The notes: a model not told the origin generated them from the sequence alone. A stretch of DNA of 44,956 nt from an uncultured Prevotella sp. (GCA_900322095.1 ONYS01000011.1:1-44956); one strand, 5' to 3'; shown: positions 15,730 to 24,649, counted from the stretch's first letter. Numbers and translations: made by a program.

Positions 15730-17703
15730 ATGGAAGACAAGCAACTCAATAGAATGCAGCATCTGGTTGAACTGCTCAACCAGGCTTCAGATGCATATTA
15801 TAATGGTCGTGGCGAACTGATGACCAACTATGAATGGGATGAGCGCTTCGATGAGCTCAAAAAGTTGGAGGAACAGACAGGGACCGTGCTTCCCGACTCA
15901 CCTACCAACAATGTATCGGCCGACAACATCACCGGACAGAAAGAGCCTCACGAGTTTCCAGCCCTCTCCTTGGCCAAGACCAAAAAGGTCGACGACATGG
16001 TGAAATGGGCAGAGGGCCGTCCCATCTGGCTGTCTTGGAAATTGGACGGTCTGACACTCGTCGTAACCTACGACGACGGCCGCCTCACCAAAGTGGTCAC
16101 CCGTGGCGACGGTCACATAGGAACCAACATCACCCATCTGGCCCCAGCTATCGACGGCATTCCACAACGCCTCCCAATAAAGGGGCATCTCGTAGTTCGT
16201 GGCGAGGCTGTCATCAGCTACGACGACTTCGAACGTTTCAATATGGAGAGCGAGGAGGAATATGCCAATCCACGCAACCTTGCCTCGGGTTCTCTCACGC
16301 TGAAGGATGTCAATGAGGTGCGTCAGCGCCACATCCATTGGATTCCTTTCACGCTCGTTCATATCGACGAGGACATCCGTTCCTGGGGGGAGCGCATGTC
16401 AACGCTGGAGAAAGCCGGACTTCACTGTGTAGACCACGAATTTATTGAGCTTCCTACGAAGGAAAACCTACAAAAGGTCATCGACAAATGGACAGAAAAG
16501 GTGACGAGCCGCAAGAACCCCTACCCTGTCGATGGTCTCGTGATTGCTTATGACGACACAGCATACGCACAGACGGGATCCGTCACAGGCCACCATGCAA
16601 CGCGTGCCGGCTATGCCTTCAAATGGCAAGATGAGAGCGCCCGAACCACTCTTGACCACATCGAATGGTCGTGTGCCACATCAACCATATCGCCTGTAGC
16701 AGTCTTCCAACCCGTCGAACTGGAAGGAACAACCGTGAAGCGGGCCTCACTCTGCAATATCAGCGAGTGCGAGCGGTTGGGCATTGGCGATAAGGGGAGC
16801 ATCATCGACATCATCAAGGCCAACAAAATTATTCCCAAGGTTATCCGTGTAGAGGAGAGCCACGGCCTGTTTGCCCCTCCAGCTACCTGTCCTGTATGCG
16901 GTGCGCCTACAGTGGTGAGAGAAAGTGAGGCTTCAGGCACAAAGACGCTCCACTGCACCAACGACGCTTGTCCGGCTAAACAGCTCAAAAAGTTCGCCAG
17001 ACTCGTATCGAAAGAGGCCATCAACATCGACGGTCTCTCAGAGCAGACGCTGCAGAAGTTCATCAATTTAGGTTGGGTCAATGAGCCAGCCGACCTGTTC
17101 CATCTGGATACACACGCCATAGAACTGGCTAGCATGGACGGTTTCGGCAGCAAGTCGGTGAGCAACCTTCTGGCTGCGGTGAGGAAAGCCCGCACGGTAG
17201 AAGCGCGCCGTTTTCTCTTCGCGCTCAACATTCCGCTTTGCGGCATGGATGTCTGCACGCGGCTGCTTTCCAGCTACAAACTGGAAGACCTTTTCTCTAC
17301 AGCCCGCAGCACAGCCAACGAGGAGGTTTTCGCTACCATCGACGGCATTGGGCCAGAGAAGAGCAAGTCGTTCGTGGCTTGGGTGAAGGATGACCGCAAC
17401 TACAACGCCGTAGTAAAATTGATGCAAGAGCTGAACATCTCACAGCCCGACCTCGCAGCCAAAGGCGACAAGTGCAAGGGGCTGACGTTTGTCGTCACGG
17501 GTGACGTGCATCATTATAAGAACAGAAATGAGCTGAAAGCTTACATCGAGTCGCAAGGCGGCAAGGTGACAGGCAGCGTGAGCAAGAGCACCAACTACTT
17601 GATAAACAATGACGTTGAATCCACCAGCACGAAAAACCAAAAGGCCCACCAATTCAACATCCCCATCATATCAGAAGATGAGTTTATCGAAAGATTCACA
17701 TAA
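15730..17703 (+). CDS. ligA: NAD-dependent DNA ligase LigA
   Basis: Seals nicks in DNA using NAD+, joining Okazaki fragments and finishing repair. The 657 residues are full length. In order they carry the N-terminal Ia domain (AYYNGRGELMTNYEWDERFDEL) and the adenylation motif KLDG with Lys104 as the nucleotide-accepting lysine. The OB fold, a four-cysteine zinc finger (CPVC near residue 390, then CTNDAC), helix-hairpin-helix repeats (DGFGSKSV, DGIGPEKS) and a C-terminal BRCT domain (KGLTFVVTGDVHHYKNRNEL) follow. The ATG at 15730 is chosen because the TTG at 15691 lies upstream of the -7 box. The stop overlaps the next ATG (TAATG), so the flavoprotein downstream is translationally coupled. Confidence 0.97.
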   Translation: MEDKQLNRMQHLVELLNQASDAYYNGRGELMTNYEWDERFDELKKLEEQTGTVLPDSPTNNVSADNITGQKEPHEFPALSLAKTKKVDDMVKWAEGRPIWLSWKLDGLTLVVTYDDGRLTKVVTRGDGHIGTNITHLAPAIDGIPQRLPIKGHLVVRGEAVISYDDFERFNMESEEEYANPRNLASGSLTLKDVNEVRQRHIHWIPFTLVHIDEDIRSWGERMSTLEKAGLHCVDHEFIELPTKENLQKVIDKWTEKVTSRKNPYPVDGLVIAYDDTAYAQTGSVTGHHATRAGYAFKWQDESARTTLDHIEWSCATSTISPVAVFQPVELEGTTVKRASLCNISECERLGIGDKGSIIDIIKANKIIPKVIRVEESHGLFAPPATCPVCGAPTVVRESEASGTKTLHCTNDACPAKQLKKFARLVSKEAINIDGLSEQTLQKFINLGWVNEPADLFHLDTHAIELASMDGFGSKSVSNLLAAVRKARTVEARRFLFALNIPLCGMDVCTRLLSSYKLEDLFSTARSTANEEVFATIDGIGPEKSKSFVAWVKDDRNYNAVVKLMQELNISQPDLAAKGDKCKGLTFVVTGDVHHYKNRNELKAYIESQGGKVTGSVSKSTNYLINNDVESTSTKNQKAHQFNIPIISEDEFIERFT

Positions 17704-18200
17704 TGAATATGATATACAATACTAAAACAATACGTCGTCAAGACCGGGTAATGGATGAGCAAAGAGCCCGCGAGATTATTGAGAATGCTGAATATGCTGT
17801 CTTTTCCATGATTGATGAAGACGGACTACCCTACGGAATTCCCGTGAATGCGGTGTTCTCTGGAGACTCTGCTTATATACACTGTGCCCCTGAGGGAAAG
17901 AAGCTCCGCGCCATCGCGTTGCATTCCGATGTGTCGCTATGCGTCATTGGCAACGTAAATCTGCTGCCAGACAAGTTTACCACGGAGTACGAAAGTGTTG
18001 TCCTCAAGGGAAAGGCCACGATTGTCACTGACGAAGAGGAGCGCAAGAATGCCATCCACATCTTGCTCGAAAAATATTCCTCCGAATTCATGGAGAGAGG
18101 CCTATATTATGCAGCCAAGTCTCTTCCCCGCACCGCCGTAATAAGGGTAGACTTATCGGAGTTCAGTGGAAAATGCAAGCACATGCACAACAAGAAATGA
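17703..18200 (+). CDS. Pyridoxamine 5'-phosphate oxidase-like flavoprotein, Nim-related
   Basis: A 165-residue split-barrel flavin-binding protein. The N-terminal RRQDRVMDEQRAREIIENAEY, the GLPYGIPVNAVFSGDSAYIHCAPEGKKL core and the C-terminal RVDLSEFSGK resemble the family that includes the 5-nitroimidazole reductases NimA-J. Most chromosomal relatives have no proven role in drug resistance, so resistance should not be assumed. Its ATG shares one base with the ligA stop, and trmD follows after 37 bases, so ligA, this gene and trmD may form an operon. A second ATG two codons in is possible. Confidence 0.85.
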   Translation: MNMIYNTKTIRRQDRVMDEQRAREIIENAEYAVFSMIDEDGLPYGIPVNAVFSGDSAYIHCAPEGKKLRAIALHSDVSLCVIGNVNLLPDKFTTEYESVVLKGKATIVTDEEERKNAIHILLEKYSSEFMERGLYYAAKSLPRTAVIRVDLSEFSGKCKHMHNKK

Positions 18201-18237
18201 TTATTCAATTTTACTTTGCAAACCATACAAATAGATA

Positions 18238-18912
18238 ATGAGAATTGACATTATTACCGTTTTGCCCGAAATGATTGAGGGCTTTGTCAACGAATCCATT
18301 CTGGCCCGCGCGCAAAAGAAGGGACTCGTAGAAATTCATCTGCACAACCTGCGCGACTATACACTCGACAAATGGCGTCGCGTGGATGATTATCCATACG
18401 GAGGATTTGCAGGAATGGTGATGCAGTGTGAACCCATAGACCGCTGCATCTCTGCTCTTAAAGCCGAGCGTGACTATGACGAAGTAATTTTTACCACTCC
18501 TGACGGAGAGCAATACAACCAGTCGATGGCCAACGACCTCTCGCTTAAGCAGAACATCATCATTCTTTGCGGCCATTACAAGGGCGTAGACCAGCGCGTG
18601 AGAGACCATTTCATCACAAAAGAGATATCCGTAGGCGACTATGTACTTACAGGTGGTGAATTGGCTGCTGCCATAATCGCCGACAGCGTAACCCGCCTCG
18701 TTCCAGGGGTTATCAGTGACGATCAAAGTGCTTTGAGCGACAGCTTCCAAGATGGATTACTTTCAGCACCCATCTACACCCGACCGGCTGACTACAAGGG
18801 CTGGAAAGTTCCCGACATATTACTGTCTGGCAACGAGGCAAAGATCAAAAATTGGGAAATGGAGCAGGCTCTGGAAAGAACGAAACGCCTTCGCCCAGAT
18901 CTACTAAAATAA
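18238..18912 (+). CDS. trmD: tRNA (guanine-N1)-methyltransferase
   Basis: Methylates N1 of G37 next to the anticodon and so prevents frameshifting. The 224 residues have the SPOUT trefoil-knot fold signature: [12 protein letters not shown] at the start, [17 protein letters not shown] in the middle, [12 protein letters not shown], and [16 protein letters not shown] forming the S-adenosylmethionine site. [22 protein letters not shown] near the C-terminus is also typical. Length is slightly below the 230-250 of many homologues but nothing essential is missing. It is the last gene of the ligA run. No terminator is seen until the stem-loop at 19091. Confidence 0.97.
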   Translation: MRIDIITVLPEMIEGFVNESILARAQKKGLVEIHLHNLRDYTLDKWRRVDDYPYGGFAGMVMQCEPIDRCISALKAERDYDEVIFTTPDGEQYNQSMANDLSLKQNIIILCGHYKGVDQRVRDHFITKEISVGDYVLTGGELAAAIIADSVTRLVPGVISDDQSALSDSFQDGLLSAPIYTRPADYKGWKVPDILLSGNEAKIKNWEMEQALERTKRLRPDLLK

Positions 18913-19090
18913 CACTACAAGACTTTAGAAAGGAGCATTCGGCAACTCACTCTCGCCTGTTCGGCAACAGAGCAACTACGCTTGCTCTTGCTTACGTTTA
19001 TGCCTTTGGCTACTAAAGTTGAGCATCCTCTATTCATGTCACACAAAAACTCTCAATAGAATGGCAACTGCCTCGCAACAAGGCATAAAA

Positions 19091-19130
19091 AAAAGTTCCC
19101 GTCTTCTAAGAATTGAAGACGGGAACTTTT
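19091..19130. terminator. Bidirectional terminator between trmD and the OmpA-like gene
   Basis: A perfect 16-base stem, 19091-19106 with 19115-19130, has an eight-base loop. A residues precede it and T residues follow it, so it serves both converging genes. Confidence 0.93.
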
Positions 19131-19156
19131 TATTTTAATAATAGTCCTCTAAAGGA

Positions 19157-20320
19157 TTACTTTGTAGTGTCGTTGAAGGTAGCAACACGGTTGAACTCAA
19201 CCTGCTCGAAGAGCTTGTCGGTAGCACCGCAACCCTTAGCGCTCAGACGATTGGCAGCAATCTTGTACTTCTTGATCAGAGCGTTCTTAACAACCTGTGC
19301 ACGAGCCTCAGAGAGCTTCTGGTTCAGTTCTGCAGAACCCTCAGGAGAAGCATAACCCTTGATCTCAACCTTTGCGCTAGGATTGTTCTTCATGTAGTTA
19401 GCGATGAGCTCGATAGGAGCATACTGTGCAGGATCGATAACGCTCTTGCCTTGACGGAAGAGAACGGTCGGCTGCAGGTTGGTAGCTGTAGCGGGCTTCA
19501 CATACTTAGGCTTAGCGTTGCACTCGTCGAGGGCCTTCTGCAAATCAGCAATCTGACGATCCTTGGCAGCGAGTTCAGCATCCTTACCATTCAGGTCGCT
19601 ACGCAGACTGTTGATCTGAGCATTCAGACCATCGATCTCGGCCTGGTCGCGAAGCTGAGCGATTGTGAAGTTGTGAGTACCGTTAGAGTTCTTGAACTTG
19701 TAGATAACACCTGCGTTCAGCTGAACCTGGCTGAAGTTGATGTTGTACTCGGGCTGATCGTCTGTAGCGTCCAACTCTGCACCACCACGATGGTTGTTGA
19801 ATGCCCAGGAGATAGAAGGCTCGATATAGATCTGCCATGCCTTGTCAGCACCAAGATTCCAAGCGAAGTCCAAAGCAGCCTTAGATGTCATACGATTCTG
19901 ACGAATGCCCTTGCTTGCATTGCAGAAGCTATGACCCCAGCCCAAACCATAGAGAGCAGTAACCTCGAACAAGCGCGGTGTACCCTTGTAGCCACCAAAC
20001 CAATTGCTCAAGTTAACAGTTCCCAGCAACTGAGTGTTCAAATAGCGAACAGCCGTACCTGAAGACTTAAAAGGCTTATTTGAGAAATAAGCGTTGCCTT
20101 CGATGGCAAGACCGAAGACAGGCGTAAAGTAACGACCGATACGCAATCCTGCATTGGGGTTCAGGTTGTTGGCCCAACCATTGACACCTGTTGTCTTAGA
20201 AGCAACACCGCCATTGATACCAATGTAGAAGTTGTCGAAAGTCTTGCTCTCTGTAACCGTCTGAGCGTTCACAGAAACTGCCATCATAGCGGCAGCTGCA
20301 AATAGAACTAACTTTTTCAT
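19157..20320 (-). CDS. OmpA-family outer membrane protein
   Basis: A 387-residue abundant-type outer membrane protein that ties the outer membrane to peptidoglycan. Residues 1-20 are a signal peptide ending in NAQ. About 28-210 is an eight-strand beta-barrel (FYIGINGGVASKTTG, AGLRIGRYFTPVFGLAIEG, LNAGVIYKF). About 220-265 is a coiled coil (INSLRSDLNGKDAELAAKD), and about 285-385 the OmpA domain with KGYASPEGSAELNQKLSEARA. The peptidoglycan-contact arginine is present. The SPEG variant is usual in Bacteroidota. It has a strong promoter at 20393-20424 with a leader of about 70 bases and is monocistronic. Confidence 0.92.
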   Translation of the reverse strand: MKKLVLFAAAAMMAVSVNAQTVTESKTFDNFYIGINGGVASKTTGVNGWANNLNPNAGLRIGRYFTPVFGLAIEGNAYFSNKPFKSSGTAVRYLNTQLLGTVNLSNWFGGYKGTPRLFEVTALYGLGWGHSFCNASKGIRQNRMTSKAALDFAWNLGADKAWQIYIEPSISWAFNNHRGGAELDATDDQPEYNINFSQVQLNAGVIYKFKNSNGTHNFTIAQLRDQAEIDGLNAQINSLRSDLNGKDAELAAKDRQIADLQKALDECNAKPKYVKPATATNLQPTVLFRQGKSVIDPAQYAPIELIANYMKNNPSAKVEIKGYASPEGSAELNQKLSEARAQVVKNALIKKYKIAANRLSAKGCGATDKLFEQVEFNRVATFNDTTK

Positions 20321-20392
20321 TTTTCTCTTAATTTATAGTTTATTATTACTAAATGTAATCAACTTGAAATACTACTTACTGCTTTCAGGCTG

Positions 20393-20424
20393 CAAAGTAA
20401 TGAAAAATTTTTGTAACTTCCAAA
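20393..20424 (-). promoter_or_regulatory. Promoter of the OmpA-like gene
   Basis: On the minus strand TTTG (20424-20421) and TTACTTTG (20400-20393) are separated by 20 bases. The -7 box has one base fewer between TA and TTTG than the consensus. Confidence 0.6.
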
Positions 20425-20836
20425 TATAATATATAAAAATTAACTTTTCATCAGCAAATCTTGACCTATGGAAATACCAATAAGGCAAAAAAGTGGTAAA
20501 ATAGAACGTTTTACTTCTTATATGAATAACATAGGTAATCTCCAACTACTTATTGATCGGCATATCAATAAGCTATCGGTTTAGACTGAATACTTACTAA
20601 TCTGCTATCAGATGACACCTCATGTTTGTGGATATTCACAGATTGTAAGCAACTCACAGATTGACTTTTATCCTTCCGCAAGGATGCTCGTATGTCTTTC
20701 ACGGGATCGGAAGAACAGCACATTTTAGAGAGACAAGCAAGGAATTGACGGGTGGTAGGTATATCATGCAGCACCAACCGAGCAAGTGGCGAACTAAAAA
20801 ACGAAATCTGGAGTCTTGAAACGCGAGAATTTGAGT
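20425..20836. other. Gene-free region
   Basis: No convincing gene is seen; open frames of up to 70 codons lack any recognisable feature. CATCAGCAAATCT at 20449-20461 is identical to part of the units of array 3. TCACAGATTG occurs twice about 16 bases apart near 20636-20664, and a small hairpin ATCCTT-CCGC-AAGGAT lies near 20670. Confidence 0.4.
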
Positions 20837-20921
20837 TTGCTGACAGCTGAGAGCAGAACTGCTGACAGCTGAGAGCAGAACTGCTGACAGCTGAGAGCAG
20901 AACTGCTGACAGCTGTCAGCA
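20837..20921. repeat. 22-bp tandem dyad array 2
   Basis: Three 22-base units (20837-20858, 20859-20880, 20881-20902) and a 19-base end unit (20903-20921) that carries the perfect palindrome TGCTGACAGCTGTCAGCA. The order, number and length are the same as in array 1, 20.5 kb away. Both copies are followed by CAGCA, one base that differs, then TCATCAACTC, so the repeated unit extends past the palindrome. It lies between the divergent promoters of the OmpA-like gene and the tRNA operon. Confidence 0.95.
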
Positions 20922-21137
20922 TTCATCAACTCACGAAAATAAAATGTACATATTGAGAATGGAAGGAGGCCGTATGCTCCCTATTATCCCTGCGTTCGAG
21001 ACTGGTACTACAAAGTTCGGACTTGCCGCTACGCCCATATAGCAACACTTGAAACCAAGCCCGTTATATATTATAATAAGGTGTAAATAAAGCAAAGATG
21101 TTTTTTTTAATATTTTCGAAAAAAAAGCGAGCAAAGT
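20922..21137. other. Gene-free region before the tRNA promoter
   Basis: Nothing coding is supported. The sequence becomes strongly AT-rich towards the tRNA promoter, which could act as an upstream activating stretch. Confidence 0.4.
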
Positions 21138-21169
21138 TTTGGCAGTTTGAAAAAATAAGGCTACCTTTG
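21138..21169 (+). promoter_or_regulatory. Promoter of the Gly-Leu-Leu-Gly tRNA operon
   Basis: TTTG (21138-21141), a 20-base spacer and TACCTTTG (21162-21169) match exactly. The bases just after the -7 box, CACTCGCATTT, are identical to those after the promoter of the second tRNA cluster. Confidence 0.85.
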
Positions 21170-21214
21170 CACTCGCATTTAGAGAAATGCACTTAACACT
21201 TCAGTTAAGGGGTT

Positions 21215-21287
21215 GCGGCAATAGCTCAGTTGGTAGAGCGCGACCTTGCCAAGGTCGAGGTCGCGGGTCCGAGTCCCGTTTGCCGCT
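21215..21287 (+). tRNA. tRNA-Gly (GCC)
   Basis: A 73-base cloverleaf with acceptor GCGGCAA/TTGCCGC, anticodon stem CGACC/GGTCG and loop TTGCCAA with GCC at 21248-21250. The T arm GGGTCCGAGTCCC is intact. CCA is not encoded. It is identical to the copy at 21521. Confidence 0.97.
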
Positions 21288-21314
21288 CATTGACATTCTG
21301 GATATTCTGAATTC

Positions 21315-21396
21315 GCCCAGGTGGCGGAATTGGTAGACGCGCACGTTTCAGGTGCGTGTGTTTCACGACGTGCAGGTTCGAGTCCTGTTCTGGGCA
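21315..21396 (+). tRNA. tRNA-Leu (CAG)
   Basis: A class II tRNA with a long variable arm. The acceptor is GCCCAGG/TCTGGGC with one G-T pair, the anticodon stem is CACGT/GCGTG, and the loop TTCAGGT has CAG at 21349-21351. The T arm is GCAGGTTCGAGTCCTGT. Confidence 0.95.
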
Positions 21397-21424
21397 CTAG
21401 CTAATATTCAGAATGTCACAAACT

Positions 21425-21509
21425 GGCGAGGTGGCGGAATTGGTAGACGCGCTACTTTGAGGGGGTAGTGAATATTATTTTCGTGGGAGTTCGAGTCTCC
21501 TCCTCGTCA
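21425..21509 (+). tRNA. tRNA-Leu (GAG)
   Basis: A class II tRNA with acceptor GGCGAGG/CCTCGTC, anticodon stem CTACT/GGTAG and loop TTGAGGG with GAG at 21459-21461. A long variable arm and the T arm GGGAGTTCGAGTCTCC follow. Confidence 0.93.
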
Positions 21510-21520
21510 CTTTTTCTTTT

Positions 21521-21593
21521 GCGGCAATAGCTCAGTTGGTAGAGCGCGACCTTGCCAAGGTCGAGGTCGCGGGTCCGAGTCCCGTTTGCCGCT
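21521..21593 (+). tRNA. tRNA-Gly (GCC), second copy
   Basis: Identical base for base to the tRNA at 21215-21287, anticodon at 21554-21556. It is the last tRNA of the operon. The next gene begins 43 bases downstream with no terminator between, apart from a short CTTTTTCTT run. Confidence 0.97.
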
Positions 21594-21636
21594 CTTTTTC
21601 TTCCCCAACCTAATTGATAAGAAAAATACAAGTTCA

Positions 21637-22182
21637 ATGAATTTATATATAAGATATTTTGACAGAGAAACTTTAGTCAGCAATGTGGATGAAGCCATTG
21701 AGTTTCTTCGTTCTCTCCAGGAAATTCCTATTACCCCAGAACTGGAAGCTGAAATTCGCGAATACGCCGCAAGCGACGTGCTTTTTCCTCGTCGATACAA
21801 AGTTCGTCCCCGCATATACTTTATTATCATAAAGACCACTGCCCAAACCATGCAGGACTTCAAAGAGAAGAAGGCCTTGCGTCCTACCGGTGATGGAATG
21901 AACCGCCGCGATCTCGCAGCCTCTGCTTCCAACAGATTGGGAGAATTTAAGCCGGGCTGGTATGAAGGCGAGTTGGACTTTAAACGCGTGGTGCTGATTC
22001 CAGCCACAAACAAACACGAGTATCGCGATACGCATTTCGTGGCACGCGTGAAGGCAAACTCTGGCCAGGACTGCTACAACCGCATCGTTGACCACCTCCG
22101 CGGTCTGGTAGATCCCAGAAGCCAGTTCCCCTCTGCAAAAGGAAAGAACTTCAAATATAAGTTCCTCGGTCTTTGGAAATAA
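21637..22182 (+). CDS. Conserved hypothetical protein upstream of ssb
   Basis: A 181-residue soluble protein I cannot name. The ATG at 21637 (MNLYIRYF) is chosen because the in-frame ATG at 21586 lies inside the tRNA-Gly gene. The central region is rich in basic and aromatic residues (FPRRYKVRPRIYFIIIKT, NKHEYRDTHFVARVKA), and it ends in KFLGLWK. There is no signal peptide or membrane segment. It lies 28 bases before ssb and reads in the same direction, so the two may be co-transcribed, possibly by read-through from the tRNA operon. A nucleic-acid link is suggested by position only. Confidence 0.75.
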   Translation: MNLYIRYFDRETLVSNVDEAIEFLRSLQEIPITPELEAEIREYAASDVLFPRRYKVRPRIYFIIIKTTAQTMQDFKEKKALRPTGDGMNRRDLAASASNRLGEFKPGWYEGELDFKRVVLIPATNKHEYRDTHFVARVKANSGQDCYNRIVDHLRGLVDPRSQFPSAKGKNFKYKFLGLWK

Positions 22183-22210
22183 GGTTTCTGTAACACTTTG
22201 TACATAAGAT

Positions 22211-22633
22211 ATGAATAAAGTAATGCTGATTGGCAACGTAGGTCAGGAGCCGGATGTTCATTATTACGGTGCCGACCAAGCGCGTGCAGAAGTAAGACTT
22301 GCCACTACAGAGCGTGGTTACAAACTCCCCAACGGTACAGAAGTGCCTCCCCGAACAGAATGGCACACGCTTTTGTTTTTCGGTGCCATGGCTAAAACGG
22401 TTGAACACTATGTCCACAAAGGAGACAAGCTCTACGTGGAAGGCAAAATACGCTATTCGGTTTACAACGACAAGATGGGCCAGCGTCGAAACGTCACAGA
22501 GATTCTTGTGAATGCCATGGAGATGCTCTCGCCAAAGTCCACTCAACAGCCTGCTTCCACTCCTTCGGCACAGCAAAGCAATTCGACAGCGAATCCCTCT
22601 GCGCCGAAAAAAGAGAACGGACTGCCTTTCTAA
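22211..22633 (+). CDS. ssb: Single-stranded DNA-binding protein
   Basis: A 140-residue SSB. The OB fold covers residues 1-105, with the family start MNKVMLIGNVGQEPDVHY, TEWHTLLFFGAMAKTVEHYVHKGDKLYVEGKIRY and VTEILVNAMEML. A short glutamine-, serine- and proline-rich linker leads to the C-terminal tip KKENGLPF. The Pro-Phe end that partner proteins grip is present, but the acidic residues usual just before it (DD or DDD) are replaced by KENGL. It is seven bases upstream of gldE and probably co-transcribed with it. Confidence 0.95.
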   Translation: MNKVMLIGNVGQEPDVHYYGADQARAEVRLATTERGYKLPNGTEVPPRTEWHTLLFFGAMAKTVEHYVHKGDKLYVEGKIRYSVYNDKMGQRRNVTEILVNAMEMLSPKSTQQPASTPSAQQSNSTANPSAPKKENGLPF

Positions 22634-22639
22634 ATTTAT

Positions 22640-23983
22640 ATGACAGAAATACTTTTGAATACATCCTTAGAAGCCTTGGTAGAATTTCATCCTATCACGG
22701 CTTCTGTGATAATAGCCGCAGCTTTGGCTGTGGCCCTTTTGTTTCTATCTGGTTTCGCCAGTGGTTCTGAGATTGCATTCTTCAGCCTCACGCCCGACGA
22801 TGTCAGCAAACTTGAACCCGAAAAGAGAGAAGCTGATGCAAAGATTCAGCAGCTGAGAGAAGACAATGAGCGAACGCTGGCTACCATATTGATAGCCAAC
22901 AACTTTGTGAACGTGATGATTATCATGCTATGCAATTACATCTTTGCTCAACTCATCACCTTCAAGCAAGAATGGTTGCAGTTTCTCTGCATCACGGTCA
23001 TCCTTACCTTCCTTCTGTTGCTCTTTGGAGAAATCATGCCCAAGATCTACAGCCGGCAGAACCCTCTGCGCTTTTGCCGCAGGGCCGTTCATGGGGTAAT
23101 GATTCTTCGGCGACTTTTTTGGCCATTGGAATCGATACTCATGCGCAGTGGAGTATTGGCAGAGAAAGCCATGCCTAAAGAAAACAGACAGCTCAGCGTT
23201 GACGACTTGGAGCAGGCTTTGGAACTCACAGATAAAGATGAGATAAAAGACGAGCAAAGCATGCTTAAGGGCATCATCCGATTTGGCGACGAGACAGCAA
23301 AAGAAATCATGACCAGCCGTCACGATATCGTTGATATCAACATCAAGAGCTCATACGCCGATGTGCTAAAAAGCATCGTGGAGAACAACTACAGCCGAAT
23401 CCCCGTCTATCAGGACAACGAGGATAATATCCGAGGCGTACTCTATATCAAGGATCTCCTGCCCTACTTGCAGAAACCAGGAAATTTCCGCTGGCAAAGT
23501 TTGATACGCCCGCCATATTTTGTTCCTGAAACCAAGAAAATCGACGACTTGTTGCGAGAGTTCCAAGACAACAAAGTGCATATCGCCATTGTTGTAGACG
23601 AGTTTGGAGGAACGAGCGGAATCGTCACCATGGAAGATATTCTGGAAGAAATCGTCGGAGAGATCAACGACGAATACGACGAGGAAGAGCGGACCTACAC
23701 GAAGTTGAATTACAACACCTACGTCTTTGAAGGCAAGACCCTCTTGAGCGATTTCTCCCGTATTCTCAACATCGACGACGACGAGTTTGAAGATGTAGAG
23801 GGCGATGCCGACACCTTGGCCGGACTGCTGCTCGAGATTAAGGGCGACTTCCCCAGCATCCATGAGAAGATAGAATACAAGAACTACACCTTCGAAGTGG
23901 TAAAAATCGAGGAAAGAAGAATCAGCCGCATCAAGGTCACCGTACACGAAAAAGCCAAGAAGAATGCCACTGATGAGGATTGA
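22640..23983 (+). CDS. gldE: GldE-like CNNM/CBS-domain membrane protein
   Basis: A 447-residue member of the CNNM/CorC (HlyC) transporter-associated family. In gliding Bacteroidota the close relative GldE is linked to gliding and type IX secretion. Three or four membrane helices lie in the first about 150 residues (IIAAALAVALLFLSGFASGSEIAFF, NNFVNVMIIMLCNYIFAQL, FLCITVILTFLLLLFGEIMPK). Two CBS domains span about 210-335, with VDEFGGTSGIVTMEDILEEIVGEI in the second, and a CorC_HlyC domain ends the protein. Position between ssb and a phosphopantetheinyl transferase, with gldB just beyond, is the usual Bacteroidales layout. It overlaps the next gene by 20 bases. Confidence 0.9.
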   Translation: MTEILLNTSLEALVEFHPITASVIIAAALAVALLFLSGFASGSEIAFFSLTPDDVSKLEPEKREADAKIQQLREDNERTLATILIANNFVNVMIIMLCNYIFAQLITFKQEWLQFLCITVILTFLLLLFGEIMPKIYSRQNPLRFCRRAVHGVMILRRLFWPLESILMRSGVLAEKAMPKENRQLSVDDLEQALELTDKDEIKDEQSMLKGIIRFGDETAKEIMTSRHDIVDINIKSSYADVLKSIVENNYSRIPVYQDNEDNIRGVLYIKDLLPYLQKPGNFRWQSLIRPPYFVPETKKIDDLLREFQDNKVHIAIVVDEFGGTSGIVTMEDILEEIVGEINDEYDEEERTYTKLNYNTYVFEGKTLLSDFSRILNIDDDEFEDVEGDADTLAGLLLEIKGDFPSIHEKIEYKNYTFEVVKIEERRISRIKVTVHEKAKKNATDED

Positions 23984-24572
23984 AAAGGTGGGCAACGAAA
24001 CCCAGTTGGCGCTTTGGCACATGACGGAGAGTGATCAAGAGCTCTTGCAGCGCTATCCTTACATGGCTGACGTCGTTAGTAGCGTCGGTAGCACAACCAG
24101 AAGACAAGAGCGGCTCTGCGCCTGCGCCTTGCTCGAAGCCCTCACTGGTGACCGGCATCCCATGATCAAGCACGATGCGAATGGCAAGCCCTGCGTTGAA
24201 AATGCTTCTCTCAGCATCAGTCACACACGCAATTACTGCGTGATGCTCTACAGCCGGCTGGCCAACCTGCGTTTGGGCGTAGACATCGAATGGATGAGCG
24301 ACCGTGTGGAGCGCATCACTTCATATTTCATGCGGTCAGACGAGACTGCGCCTGCGCTCACCGACAAGCTTCTCGCCTGGAGCGCTAAGGAGACTTGCTA
24401 CAAATATTATTCGGAGCAAGACCTGAAGTATTCGGAGATGAAAGTAGAAAAAAGCAGCGAAGACCTCATAATGGCCACCAACTTTAGAAATGGCGAAAAG
24501 CTGCCGATTAAGTTTTTGGTGGACGAAAAATTCGTGCTCACTTGGTCAAATATGTGCAACTATTCTTATTAA
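23964..24572 (+). CDS. 4'-phosphopantetheinyl transferase superfamily protein
   Basis: A 202-residue Sfp-type enzyme that would attach phosphopantetheine to a carrier protein. Visible motifs are SISHTRNYCV, the magnesium-binding GVDIE (about residues 108-112) and WSAKETCYK (about 142-150), which holds the WxxKE signature. It starts inside the end of gldE (a second ATG three codons on would also overlap). The carrier protein it modifies is not in the window. The domain is short at both ends compared with Sfp itself, as usual for Bacteroidota members. Confidence 0.87.
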   Translation: MPLMRIEKVGNETQLALWHMTESDQELLQRYPYMADVVSSVGSTTRRQERLCACALLEALTGDRHPMIKHDANGKPCVENASLSISHTRNYCVMLYSRLANLRLGVDIEWMSDRVERITSYFMRSDETAPALTDKLLAWSAKETCYKYYSEQDLKYSEMKVEKSSEDLIMATNFRNGEKLPIKFLVDEKFVLTWSNMCNYSY

Positions 24573-24649
24573 ATAAGTTAATTTCACTTATCAGCACAGC
24601 TTTTTAAGTTTTTTTTAGCCAAAAGCTTGGTAATTAAATTATTTTTTAG

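Noticed and set aside
20565-20929. Open frames of 70-76 codons over array 2
   Set aside because: The repeat period of 22 is not a multiple of three, and the products are rich in serine, cysteine and leucine in the pattern made by the repeat itself.
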